In this document: positions 8,238 to 16,285 of the stretch, one piece after another
Layout of the letters: each line of letters begins with the position of its first letter
How positions within the stretch are numbered: position 1 is the stretch's first letter
NCBI GenBank assembly: GCA_007376725.1
Contig: VMGT01000009.1
Location: 1-51,337 of the forward strand
Direction: 5' to 3'
Source of the DNA: Parcubacteria group bacterium Greene1014_15
GTDB taxonomy: Bacteria > Patescibacteriota > Minisyncoccia > Phycocordibacterales > VMGT01
DNA: 51,337 nt
Position numbers and translations under genes: made by a program
The notes under the pieces: generated by a model
What the model saw: only the letters and a program-made list of their open reading frames with translations
The model's database searches: none
What the model was told of the DNA's origin: nothing

Positions 8238-9013
8238 AAAACGAGAGAATCAACAATTTCAATAATTTTGCAAAAATTTGCCGCGATAAGACTTTGGCCT
8301 CCGACAAGAAGTCCGTTCACGCGACCTTCGCGCACCAGCTTTTCCGTATTCTCTGGAGCAACTGAACCACCGTAGAGCACCGGCACTTCGAGCGCAGCGC
8401 TCACGCGAAATATATCCTTTAAGAATTTGTGTATCAAAATGACCACTTCATGCACATCGCGCGGCGCGCAGCTTCTCTCCGCAGATCCGCCAATTGCCCA
8501 AATCGGCTCATACGCAATAAGTATCTGGGAAAGTTGTTTCTTCGTCACAGAAGCAAGCGCTTCGTGCAATTCTCTTTCAAGAAACTCAAGATATGTCCCT
8601 TCTGCATCACGTTCGCTTTCGCCAATGCAAAGAATAACCGTCAATCCGTTGCGTAGCGCCGCGCGCACTTTGCGATTCACCATCTCATTCGTTTCACCAA
8701 GCGCTCGGCGTTCTGAATGTCCGACAATACAATAGTCTGCACTCATGCCCTTGATCATTGTCGGGGAAATCTCTCCCGTATAGGCACCTTTTTCCTCCCA
8801 GAAGCAATTCTGTGCTCCAAATGAGATATTTTTATCATTTCCGAGACGCGTGAGCGTATTCAAAAACAGAAGCGGAGGAGCAACCACAACTAGAGTTTCC
8901 CTTGCCCGCACGGCCTGTTCCCGTATCGCGGAAAAAAGCTTAACTGCCGAATCAGCGTCGAGTGGGTTCATTTTCCAGTTCGCCACAACAAATTTCTTAT
9001 ATACTTTTGCCAT
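8234..9013 (-). CDS. tpiA: Triosephosphate isomerase
   Basis: Interconverts dihydroxyacetone phosphate and glyceraldehyde 3-phosphate. Catalytic residues are all visible: Lys in ANWKMN, His in VGHSERR, Glu in AYEPIWAIGG, and the phosphate loop YGGSV with LLVGGQSL. The start at 9013 puts ANWKMN at residues 10-15, as usual; a longer ORF reaching 9115 runs through a hairpin and is not supported. A TACAAT box lies 8 nt upstream and there is no Shine-Dalgarno. The TGA stop overlaps the pgk ATG, so this is a two-gene glycolytic operon. Confidence 0.95.
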   Translation of the reverse strand: MAKVYKKFVVANWKMNPLDADSAVKLFSAIREQAVRARETLVVVAPPLLFLNTLTRLGNDKNISFGAQNCFWEEKGAYTGEISPTMIKGMSADYCIVGHSERRALGETNEMVNRKVRAALRNGLTVILCIGESERDAEGTYLEFLERELHEALASVTKKQLSQILIAYEPIWAIGGSAERSCAPRDVHEVVILIHKFLKDIFRVSAALEVPVLYGGSVAPENTEKLVREGRVNGLLVGGQSLIAANFCKIIEIVDSLVL

Positions 9014-9021
9014 ATAAAAGC

Positions 9022-9027
9022 ATTGTA
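9022..9027 (-). promoter_or_regulatory. Putative -10 box of the tpiA-pgk operon
   Basis: TACAAT on the minus strand, 8 nt before the tpiA ATG. The -35 region is weak. It would give a leaderless transcript. Confidence 0.35.
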
Positions 9028-9048
9028 GCATACATCTCATAGCATGAA

Positions 9049-9076
9049 GCCCCAGGATACAGATATATCCTGGGGC
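9049..9076. terminator. Hairpin between the NYN gene and tpiA
   Basis: An 11-bp perfect stem (9049-9059 with 9066-9076, GCCCCAGGATA) with a 6-nt loop downstream of the NYN-domain gene. No T tract follows, so termination is only probable. Confidence 0.5.
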
Positions 9077-9127
9077 CGTGTTCCGCGCTTCGTAACGCAA
9101 ACGATGCGTAATCAAAAAGCGTGGGTA

Positions 9128-10375
9128 TTACATCGTATGAGTGTAAAAATAGGTACCTTGTTTACCTGTGCGAGTAACAATGCTGTGACCACGATTTAAT
9201 TCGTAGTACGTAAACTCCTTCGGAGAACCATGCCGTCCTTTGCAGACAGCAGGATTGAGAATTTTAGTATGCACAAGAGCAGAGAGCACGTTCTTGAGAT
9301 CTCCCTCGCCAAAAAATTGACTCCAGCGCACTTGCGTACGCACAGCAATACGTATGCAAAGATACTCCCACACGAGCTCCGACAGCTTGTTAAAAGAAAG
9401 CGTCTTGCCACTACCCACAATATCTATGCTCCGGATAACATCCTGCACAAATGAAAAACGCTTTTGATCTTCAGCCGGAACGTTTGCGCTGCCAGTGGAG
9501 GCATACTCAATACACCTTACAAAGTCATCTGCTCTTCTGCTCAAAGCGTCGTTTTTAAAGACATGATTGTCTCCTTCGAGTTCGTGACGATACTCCGAAG
9601 GTTTGAGAATAATCACTTCCTTGCCGAGGTCTTGCACAAATGCGTGCAAATCCGGATCGTGTGAGAAATCTCCATCTCCGCTGACAATGAGCACCTTGCG
9701 AACAGACGAAAATTCCGCATATTTTCGCACGCGCGCTTTCAGTTTAGCGTCTACCGCATCTTTATCTTTCGTCTGCATGGGACAAACAAAGACTTCAAAA
9801 CCAGACTGCCACAATAATGTGATCACTTCGGGTCTTCGAGCAGAAATCGGGGACAAAAAAATATCAGAATAGATCACCCTGCCAAACTCACGACAGAAAT
9901 TGCGCAGTTTTATAAACGAAACCTCAAATATCTTTCTTGTCACTCCAAGGACATTATCATAGTCAACAAGCACGGCAACAAGGTCTCTTTCTCCGTTTTC
10001 CCTCGTTTTGACCGCACGAGCGGAAGCTTCTTCGACTGGAGAGAGCAACGGAGCTTCTGTTACTTCTGCACTCGACGCGCTCGTCACGGATGTCGTTTCT
10101 TGTTTTTGTGTATGAGGAGCAGAATACTTTCTTTTGAGAATCCGTATTTCGGTGATGCGTGAACCACGCCCGATACTGTTGTGAGAATAGGTACGCTCAA
10201 TCAATCCAAGATCAGAAAGTTTTGCAAGTGACTGTGAAATGCTCACACCGGTCTTGCCCATCTGCCGAGAAAGCTCACAAACAATCCCCTCTTTTTCATT
10301 TACAAGACGGTCTCCTTTTCCAACATCCTCCAAAACCTTCTCAAAGAATACTTCGAGCGCCGCCTTCTTTTTCAT
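9128..10375 (-). CDS. NYN-domain putative RNase with N-terminal winged helix
   Basis: NYN domains (PIN-like fold, as in LabA/DUF88 and MARF1) are metal-dependent RNases. Residues 1-80 look like a winged helix (VSISQSLAKLSDLGLIERT). A Ser/Thr/Glu-rich linker follows, then the NYN core at about 130-265 with AVLVDYDNVLG, DAVDAKLKARV and LIVSGDGDFSHD, which supply the acidic active-site residues. The C-terminal 130 residues could be a LOTUS/OST-HTH-like RNA-binding domain, but this is only a guess from the layout. ATG at 10375 has GAGAG right before it, closer than ideal. It is a single gene; its RNA target is unknown. Confidence 0.8.
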   Translation of the reverse strand: MKKKAALEVFFEKVLEDVGKGDRLVNEKEGIVCELSRQMGKTGVSISQSLAKLSDLGLIERTYSHNSIGRGSRITEIRILKRKYSAPHTQKQETTSVTSASSAEVTEAPLLSPVEEASARAVKTRENGERDLVAVLVDYDNVLGVTRKIFEVSFIKLRNFCREFGRVIYSDIFLSPISARRPEVITLLWQSGFEVFVCPMQTKDKDAVDAKLKARVRKYAEFSSVRKVLIVSGDGDFSHDPDLHAFVQDLGKEVIILKPSEYRHELEGDNHVFKNDALSRRADDFVRCIEYASTGSANVPAEDQKRFSFVQDVIRSIDIVGSGKTLSFNKLSELVWEYLCIRIAVRTQVRWSQFFGEGDLKNVLSALVHTKILNPAVCKGRHGSPKEFTYYELNRGHSIVTRTGKQGTYFYTHTM

Positions 10376-10480
10376 CTCTCAATTTTCCTTTCATGGCAGA
10401 GAAAAGTATCCATTGCAACCACAATAGCTGCATCCGCAGAGTAACGTACTATGATAGAGCGTTGCTGTCAAGACCATTGA

Positions 10481-10708
10481 GTAACCTCTCACGCCTTCGG
10501 AAAATCCCCCACAATCCTCCCCCTTTTAAATCCCCCTCATTCCCCCTTTCATAAAGGGGGAAGCCGAACGCAACTCCTCCCTTTGTTAAAGGGAGGGTGG
10601 GAGGGATATGGACTCCTCCCTTTAATAAAGGGAGGGTGGGAGGGATATGGACTCCTCCCTTTAATAAAGGGAGGGTGGGAGGGATTTATTCATAGTGTGA
10701 GGGGTTAC
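10481..10708. repeat. MITE-like repeat with GTAACC ends in the 10376-10741 gap
   Basis: This 228-bp element has near-perfect 12-bp terminal inverted repeats (GTAACCTCTCAC at 10481-10492 and GTGAGGGGTTAC at 10697-10708, one mismatch). It is built of CCTCCC/GGGAGG hairpins and includes a tandem array. CATTG occurs close to both outer ends, a possible target duplication. Its right part matches the element at 6964-7068. The rest of the gap holds no gene. Confidence 0.65.
10573..10685. repeat. 39-bp tandem repeat, 2.9 copies
   Basis: Units start at 10573, 10612 and 10651, each reading ACTCCTCCCTTT, then a short A/T centre, then AAAGGGAGGGTGGGAGGGAT. Copies 2 and 3 are identical where they overlap; copy 1 differs at two positions. 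Each unit can form a hairpin (CTCCCTTT/AAAGGGAG). Confidence 0.9.
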
Positions 10709-10724
10709 CATTGTCAAAATCTTT

Positions 10725-10742
10725 TTAGAGCCTATCTGAGAT
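10725..10742. mobile_element. Possible solo terminus of the TTA/GAGCCTATC element
   Basis: TTA followed by GAGCCTATCTGAGAT resembles the ends of the elements at 15165, 25909, 33192, 37810 and 50473. It runs up to the stop codon of the histidine kinase gene. Only about 10 bases match well, so it could be chance. Confidence 0.3.
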
Positions 10743-12874
10743 TAGGAGGATTGCACCGTGGGAATTGTGAAATAAAACGTGCTTCCTTTTCCTTCCTCTG
10801 ATTCAAACCATATCTTTCCTCGGTGGGACTCCACAATATTTTTTGCGATAAAAAGTCCGAGTCCGGATCCTTGCGTTTCCATATGTATTGCGTTCTCTCC
10901 TCGAAAAAATTTTGTAAAGACTCGCGCTTGTGCATATTTCGGAATTCCTATTCCGTCGTCCTGAACCGAAACAGTGACAGCATGGTCTTCTCTATAAGCA
11001 GAAATAGTGACAAGTCCTCCTGCGTTTGTGTACTGAATCGCGTTTGCGACAAGATTTTGGATAACGAGCCTTAATCCTCCCTCATCGGCAAAAATTTTGG
11101 GGAGTTTTTCTTTTGATAACTTGAAGATAATCTTGATCTTCTTTTCTTTCTGTTTTTCCTGAAAATCCAGAAGGGTCATCTGAATAAGCTCAACGACATC
11201 AAGAAGAGATGGCCTGGAGATTGCTCCTTCCTTCTCAATACGCTCTACATTCAAAAGATCATTCACAAGGAGAATCATTCGTTCGTTGGTTTGATATGCC
11301 TTCTCGAGAATTTCTTTTTGCCGTCTCACGATATGGCCCAAGTCTCCACTCAACAAAAGGTTCACAGCCCATTTTAGAGCAGAGAGCGGGGTGCGGAGTT
11401 GGTGGGCCGCGATTGAAACAAATTCTGTTTTCAACTGCTCAATTTGTTTTTCACGCGTAATATCGTGAATCACAATCATACTACCGTTTTGTTGCTCCTT
11501 TGACCCAAGAGAAATTGTGGTAACCTCGACCGTCATATTTTCGTGGAGCACTACCTCCTCTTTTATATTCTCCGATTTCTTCAAAAGCATCTCTGTGAGA
11601 GGTCGCAGGAGCGGAAACGCGCTCAATTCTCGAATGTCCTTCCCCTTCAGCTCACTTTGTTTCATGAGAAATATATGTTCTGTCTGCGGATTCACAATCT
11701 CTACTCGCCCGTCTCTGTTGAACGCTATAATTCCATCCCCCATGGAATGAATAAGATTCTCGGGAAATTTTCTTGCTTCAAGCAGACTATCGGTCATGGT
11801 GTTGAAACTTTCCGCGAGTTTTCCGATCTCATCTCTCGAACGCACTGGTGCTCGCCTTGCCAGATCACCTCCCGCAATAATACTCGCAGTCATTGTTAAA
11901 GCAGCGACGGGTTGTACCACGCTATGGTTAATCACCATAAAAATAAAGAGTGCGGCAAACAAGCTCACAATTCCGGTAACCATGGCAAGCTGTCTTGCTT
12001 CTTTTTGAGCCGGCCCAAAGGCAACTGACGTGGTTGTCTCGACAATAAGCTTCCACCCGCTTCCTTTGTAGTTCAGATATCCAAGTTGCGGTACGTAGGA
12101 TGCGAGCACGGGAGAGACGCCGTGGATAGAGTGTGGAAAAATATCTGACTTTTCTCTTCCTTCTATTGCGTTTTGCACAATCACATTCTTGCTATCATTC
12201 CTCAAAAGATCCTCATTGTTTTTATCGACGTCGGAAGAGCCAATAAGCAACCCTTGGGCATTGTAGAGATATGCGGCTTCTTTGAGTTCTTCTAAAACTT
12301 CGAGCACCGCAGGCCAAGCAAAATTTCCAATTACCACCCCAAGAATCGGATGGCCAAACTGTTTGCTTTTAATGGGAGCAGCGAAAATAATCGTAGGCTT
12401 CGAAGTGTAGGTAGAAACCTCGAAATCTGAAAAGTATACTCCCCCCTGAAGAGCATGCTCAAAAGCTTGTTCGTAGGGCTTATTATATAAAATGCTCTGT
12501 CCCAGCTTTCGGTCATCGGTTGCAATAACGATTGTTCCTAATTTGTCGACGGCGAAGAGAAAATCCCACGGTCCCGTAAGAATGGTGTTTTCGTTGAATT
12601 CCTTTTTAAGGTCTTCTTGAGATATCGTTATGGCTCCTTCTTGATATTGAGACAAGAATACCGTGCTTTCTGCGACTGAAAAAATATCAAGATAGCGTTC
12701 ATAAAGCAAACGATCGATCTTATCCATGGTTTGGCGCGTTACTTCAAGTTGGTTGTCGCCAATCAACTTTTGAAGCGCAGATTTCGTTCCCGTGAAGACA
12801 AAAAACCCGGCAAGTCCTACCGTAAAAAGAGTTACAAACAAGATACCGATCGAGATCTTCTGCGAGAGCTTCAT
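10742..12874 (-). CDS. Membrane sensor histidine kinase (Cache-like, HAMP, PAS, HisKA, HATPase)
   Basis: A 710-residue hybrid-free sensor kinase. Layout: TM1 at about 7-29; an extracytoplasmic region at 30-295 resembling a double Cache sensor (GTIVIATDDRKLGQ, LYNAQGLLIGSS); TM2 at about 297-318; HAMP to 370; a PAS domain at about 372-475; HisKA with the phosphorylated His at 491 in AAHQLRTPLS; and a HATPase with NLVANAIQYT, DDGIGIP and GSGLGLFIAKN. No response regulator is adjacent, so the partner is elsewhere. It lies 46 nt downstream of an NMT1-type binding protein in the same direction, suggesting that the binding protein and kinase work on one signal. No Shine-Dalgarno is visible at the ATG. 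Confidence 0.93.
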   Translation of the reverse strand: MKLSQKISIGILFVTLFTVGLAGFFVFTGTKSALQKLIGDNQLEVTRQTMDKIDRLLYERYLDIFSVAESTVFLSQYQEGAITISQEDLKKEFNENTILTGPWDFLFAVDKLGTIVIATDDRKLGQSILYNKPYEQAFEHALQGGVYFSDFEVSTYTSKPTIIFAAPIKSKQFGHPILGVVIGNFAWPAVLEVLEELKEAAYLYNAQGLLIGSSDVDKNNEDLLRNDSKNVIVQNAIEGREKSDIFPHSIHGVSPVLASYVPQLGYLNYKGSGWKLIVETTTSVAFGPAQKEARQLAMVTGIVSLFAALFIFMVINHSVVQPVAALTMTASIIAGGDLARRAPVRSRDEIGKLAESFNTMTDSLLEARKFPENLIHSMGDGIIAFNRDGRVEIVNPQTEHIFLMKQSELKGKDIRELSAFPLLRPLTEMLLKKSENIKEEVVLHENMTVEVTTISLGSKEQQNGSMIVIHDITREKQIEQLKTEFVSIAAHQLRTPLSALKWAVNLLLSGDLGHIVRRQKEILEKAYQTNERMILLVNDLLNVERIEKEGAISRPSLLDVVELIQMTLLDFQEKQKEKKIKIIFKLSKEKLPKIFADEGGLRLVIQNLVANAIQYTNAGGLVTISAYREDHAVTVSVQDDGIGIPKYAQARVFTKFFRGENAIHMETQGSGLGLFIAKNIVESHRGKIWFESEEGKGSTFYFTIPTVQSS

Positions 12875-12920
12875 GGAGTCAAAGGGAACAGATACATCCT
12901 GGAGCGTTTATTGAGTGTGT

Positions 12921-13937
12921 TTAGTCGAGAAATTTTCGAGTAAAAACTCGGTCTACATCAAATTCGTGCTCGAGTAAACCATTTGAGCGCATCGCCTCAT
13001 ACAGTGTTCTCCAACGGATAAACTGAATACTGCCGATTTTTTCCGGTCCTAATGGTTGAATCAGCGGAATGCTTTTTTCAAAGATAAACTTTTCCAACTC
13101 CTGATCTTTGTAGGTTTCGTTGGTTACATAAGGCATGGTAAGATCGACTGCTTCTTCGGAATGGGCCATTGCGTACTGCCATCCTTTGATCGTAGCTTCA
13201 ACAAATCCTTGCACGAGATCTGGATTCTCGTCAATGAGACGTTGCGTGGTCACAAGCACATCCCCATTCATCTCAAATCCAAAACGTTCTGGCAAAATCA
13301 GATTATACTCGAGACCTTGCTTGTCAAACAGATATACCTGATCAGTCCGGTACACATTGATGACGTCGGCGCGCTTTTCGACAACGTCCTGAACTTCTGG
13401 ACCTGTTTCAAATCCAATAGGCTTTATCATAACTTCACCCTCATCAATCCCAAATGTTTTAAGAAGTGCGGGATAAATAATCCTCCCATCATCCGTGTTT
13501 CCCTTAAGACCCAATACTTTTCCTCGAAAATCAGCGGGCGTTGTAATACCGCTTTCTTTGAGCGCCACCAACGCCCAAGAGGCATCTTGGTAGATAATGG
13601 CTACTGCACGAAAATCGAGACCCTTATCAACCGCCTTCAGAACTTCGATGGGATTCATCATGGCAAAATCTTCTTTTCTCTCTGCCAAGTCCGTCTCTTG
13701 TGACACCGAGAAATCCCATTCTTTAATCTCTACATCTAACCCTTTGTCCTCATAGAATCCTTTTTCTTTCGCTACGTATAAACCCGCGAATTGAGCTTGG
13801 TGAAGCCACTTTAAACTAATTCGTACCTTCTCGATCGGCACTATACCGCCTTCCTGGTCAGATAATCGTTGTAGCCAAAGAATTCCTCCGACCACAAGAA
13901 TAACGATACCGATAGTAACAAAAATTTTTTTATTCAT
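12921..13937 (-). CDS. NMT1/THI5-like ABC substrate-binding protein, copy B
   Basis: Periplasmic-binding-protein type II fold of the NMT1/THI5 group, which binds pyrimidine/thiamine precursors, sulfonates, nitrate or related ligands. An N-terminal hydrophobic segment (residues 5-24) acts as a signal anchor with no lipobox Cys. The hallmark IRISLKWLHQAQFAG-like region reads SLKWLHQAQFAGLYVAKEKG, followed by DFAMMNPIEVLKA and a GLKGNTDDGR loop. 338 residues is normal. A paralogue lies upstream. No permease or ATPase gene is near; the next gene is a histidine kinase 46 nt downstream. The ligand is unknown. Confidence 0.88.
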   Translation of the reverse strand: MNKKIFVTIGIVILVVGGILWLQRLSDQEGGIVPIEKVRISLKWLHQAQFAGLYVAKEKGFYEDKGLDVEIKEWDFSVSQETDLAERKEDFAMMNPIEVLKAVDKGLDFRAVAIIYQDASWALVALKESGITTPADFRGKVLGLKGNTDDGRIIYPALLKTFGIDEGEVMIKPIGFETGPEVQDVVEKRADVINVYRTDQVYLFDKQGLEYNLILPERFGFEMNGDVLVTTQRLIDENPDLVQGFVEATIKGWQYAMAHSEEAVDLTMPYVTNETYKDQELEKFIFEKSIPLIQPLGPEKIGSIQFIRWRTLYEAMRSNGLLEHEFDVDRVFTRKFLD

Positions 13938-13950
13938 TATTTTTTTTATT

Positions 13951-14076
13951 TAGGACTTACGCACTTGGATGCAGTTTGAGGCGCGAGCGAGGCTTGTGAC
14001 CAAGCTGTATTATCCCATACAGCGCGGGAACAAACGAGCGAAGCAACAAAGAAATGCGCCAAGTGCGTAAGTCCTA
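13951..14076. mobile_element. 126-bp MITE-like element between the two binding-protein genes
   Basis: Perfect 18-bp terminal inverted repeats (TAGGACTTACGCACTTGG at 13951-13968 and its complement at 14059-14076). TTATT flanks both ends, and TA is the outermost dinucleotide, either of which could be the target duplication. No coding capacity. The right end touches the stop codon of copy A and the left end lies 13 nt before the start of copy B. Confidence 0.8.
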
Positions 14077-15084
14077 TTATTTAAGAAAGTCTGTAGTGTA
14101 TGCTTGCTCGATATCAAAATCATTTTTTATGACATCATACTGTCTAAGAAGGCTGTACGTCCGATTCCACTTGGAAAAATTCATTTGTCCAATCTTTACG
14201 GTAGGAGAGCGTTTGATGAGTTCTGCGGTTTCTTCAAGCATATCACGTTGATGTTCACGGGTAGTGCCGGAAGCATATTTCATAACGATATCCACCGCTT
14301 CCTCTCGGTTTTGGACTGCCCACTCCCAGCCAGCAAGCGTTGCCTTCACAAATGCTCTTGTAAGTTCCGGTTTTTGATAAATTATGTCCTGGGTAGTTAC
14401 CAACACATCGGCATAGATATCAACCCCGTACTCTTCTGGCTTGATAATGTTGACGGCATATCCCATTCGGTTGGCTATCTTAGGCTCGTTGATCCGAAAG
14501 CCTGGCAAAACATCGACCTTTTTTTCCAAGAGTAATGATATTTCTGTGGTGATCGCCGGTACTTCAATGATCTTGCTTCGATCAATTCCTAAATTATTGA
14601 GCATCGCAATGTAGGTAAAGTAGGTCCCTGTCCCCTCTCGTACTCCCACTCTTTTCGAAACGAAATCATAGGGAGTTTTAATGCCTGATTCCTTGAGAGC
14701 AAAATACGCCACTGGACTTTCTTGATAAATCACTGCAATCGCTTTAATCGCCTTTCCTTCAGAAACCGCCACGAGTACATCGTCAGCGCCCGCTACTCCA
14801 AACTCAGCTTTATTGGAGAGAACCTGCGGAAGGGGAGGGGCCCCTGGTCCGCCGCGCTCGATAGTTACAGAAAGGCCCTGCTCTTCGTAAAGCCCTTTTT
14901 CCTTTGCAACGTAGATACCTGCAAATTGGGCTTGATGTTCCCATTTCAATTGAATCGTAACTTCCTTGAGCTTAGACGATTGTTCCGAAGATTGCCCTCT
15001 TTGTTGGAAAAACCAGAAGGCACCGGTAACAAAAGCGCCACAAATACCAAAAAAAATGAGAGCAACTATACCCTTTCTCTTCAT
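14077..15084 (-). CDS. NMT1/THI5-like ABC substrate-binding protein, copy A
   Basis: Paralogue of the gene at 12921-13937. After a hydrophobic N-terminal anchor (about residues 5-25) and a Gln/Ser-rich linker comes IQLKWEHQAQFAGIYVAKEK, then VLSNKAEFGVAGADDVLVA and VGVREGTGTYF, all typical of NMT1-like binding proteins. ATG at 15084 gives a normal signal-anchor length; a start 6 codons earlier is possible. TACAAT lies 8 nt before 15084 and there is no Shine-Dalgarno. The first 35 residues after the anchor are very similar to copy B, the rest less so, indicating an old duplication. Likely first gene of a binding-protein/binding-protein/kinase unit. Confidence 0.88.
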   Translation of the reverse strand: MKRKGIVALIFFGICGAFVTGAFWFFQQRGQSSEQSSKLKEVTIQLKWEHQAQFAGIYVAKEKGLYEEQGLSVTIERGGPGAPPLPQVLSNKAEFGVAGADDVLVAVSEGKAIKAIAVIYQESPVAYFALKESGIKTPYDFVSKRVGVREGTGTYFTYIAMLNNLGIDRSKIIEVPAITTEISLLLEKKVDVLPGFRINEPKIANRMGYAVNIIKPEEYGVDIYADVLVTTQDIIYQKPELTRAFVKATLAGWEWAVQNREEAVDIVMKYASGTTREHQRDMLEETAELIKRSPTVKIGQMNFSKWNRTYSLLRQYDVIKNDFDIEQAYTTDFLK

Positions 15085-15161
15085 GTCAATGTATTGTATC
15101 ACAAACCAAACGAATGCTCGAAGAAGATTTCCACAAAAAATCCGCCTCCCTCTTTTGCTTG

Positions 15162-15264
15162 TAAGAACCTATCCACGATCTCGCTTTCTAGACGAATTTT
15201 TCAAATTTTGAGAGGAAAAAAGTAAAATTTGACGAACTGAATCGAGATTCAGTAAGGAAAATTA
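15162..15264. mobile_element. Half copy of the IS5-like foldback element
   Basis: Begins TAA then GAACCTATCCACGATCTCGC, contains the central palindrome ACTGAATCGAGATTCAGT, and stops just beyond it. About 92 bp (from CGATCTCGC to AAATTAGA) is identical to the reverse complement of part of the element at 25906-26055. Its inner end coincides with the stop codon of the methyltransferase gene. Confidence 0.8.
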
Positions 15265-15963
15265 GAAGAGTCGGAGATTTGATCGCCAAGGACAACGAAC
15301 TGCCACCGTCAAACCTTCTGGTTCGAACTGAACGAAAGATCGAATAGAAAGCCCGGCTATACGAAAAACATCGAAGTATAGACTACGTGGCTGTATCACG
15401 TTATCGAGTTCAATTATTTTCTTTTCATTCAGTCGAGCATTGATTGGAACGACCTTCCCCTTCAACTGATGAGTCAGAGCAGGAGGATCCACCTCTACGA
15501 GATTTGTAGCAACGAAGAGAGACCCGTCAGGAGCAAGCACGCGTGCAATTTCTCCAATGGTGGGATTAAGATCGGGAAAATACATGAGGCAGAAACTTGC
15601 GAGCACAATGTGTACCGAGGCATCTTGCAAAGGAAGTTCTTGCATATCGCCCCGAAGTAGCAAAAGTCGATCTAGCCTGTGCTCCTTTTTCCGTCGAGAC
15701 GCTCGCGCGAGCATTTCGACACTTCTGTCAAGAGCTATAACTTTGCCGGCGCCGCGTTTGTGCAACACCTCGCTCCATCTCCCATCCCCGCACCCAAGAT
15801 CAAGTGCTTGCAAACCTTCAAGACTCATCGGGAGTTCCCCAAGAAGACACTCCAAAACTCTTGCATCAATCCCTCCGGTTTCCTCCGTAGAACCACCTTT
15901 TACTACGTTATAGTATCTATTCACTTTTTCGCTGCCATAGAAACCTGCCACCTGTTGAGTCAT
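15262..15963 (-). CDS. Class I SAM-dependent methyltransferase
   Basis: A Rossmann-type methyltransferase of about 233 residues. Motif I is ALDLGCGDGRW, motif II VIALDRS, then LRGDMQELPL and the post-motif VLASFCLMYFPDL and EIARVLAPDGSLFVAT, as in the UbiE/Methyltransf_11 group. The substrate cannot be told. ATG at 15963 has AAGGAG 9 nt upstream; a GTG two codons earlier is too close to it. The stop codon overlaps the end of a truncated repeat element, so the natural 3' end may have been altered. It is a single gene. Confidence 0.88.
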   Translation of the reverse strand: MTQQVAGFYGSEKVNRYYNVVKGGSTEETGGIDARVLECLLGELPMSLEGLQALDLGCGDGRWSEVLHKRGAGKVIALDRSVEMLARASRRKKEHRLDRLLLLRGDMQELPLQDASVHIVLASFCLMYFPDLNPTIGEIARVLAPDGSLFVATNLVEVDPPALTHQLKGKVVPINARLNEKKIIELDNVIQPRSLYFDVFRIAGLSIRSFVQFEPEGLTVAVRCPWRSNLRLF

Positions 15964-16123
15964 TGCCACAATCTCCTTGCGTCCGGAAAGCTTTCCAAAT
16001 CGAGTATATCAGATGCATGCTCAAGAGCATACATAATTTCGGCGACTTGCTGGTTTCACCAGTAATTCAAAATTCTACATACTCGCATATGCAAAAGCGA
16101 GGACTGTCACCGCTTTCTGCTAA

Positions 16124-16284
16124 TAGACCTGTTCTCAAATAACCTTTCTGCCAAAAGTGTCCAGATTTTTGCTACGACTTGTCAAAAATTGCTTGAAATA
16201 TCTCGATATTCCTCGCATTTTTTGACTTCGTCTCGCTAAAAATCTGAACATTTTGTCATGAAATCCTATTTGAGAACAGGTCTA
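16124..16284. mobile_element. 161-bp MITE-like element with GACCTGTTCTCAAATA ends
   Basis: Perfect 18-bp outer repeats including TA (TAGACCTGTTCTCAAATA at 16124-16141, complement at 16267-16284). The interior is also an imperfect palindrome (CAGATTTTTGC/GCTAAAAATCTG). TA on both sides fits the TA duplication of some IS5-family members. It lies in the 15964-16285 gap, 1 nt before the stop codon of the minor pilin gene; nothing else is seen in that gap. Confidence 0.8.
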
Positions 16285-16285
16285 T

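Noticed and set aside
7071-9013. Possible UGA recoding, as in Gracilibacteria/SR1
   Set aside because: UGA works as the normal stop in tpiA and pgk, with correct protein lengths.
10573-10685. Regular repeats that could suggest a CRISPR array
   Set aside because: The 39-bp units are directly joined with no unique spacers, and the two best copies are identical; no cas gene is near.
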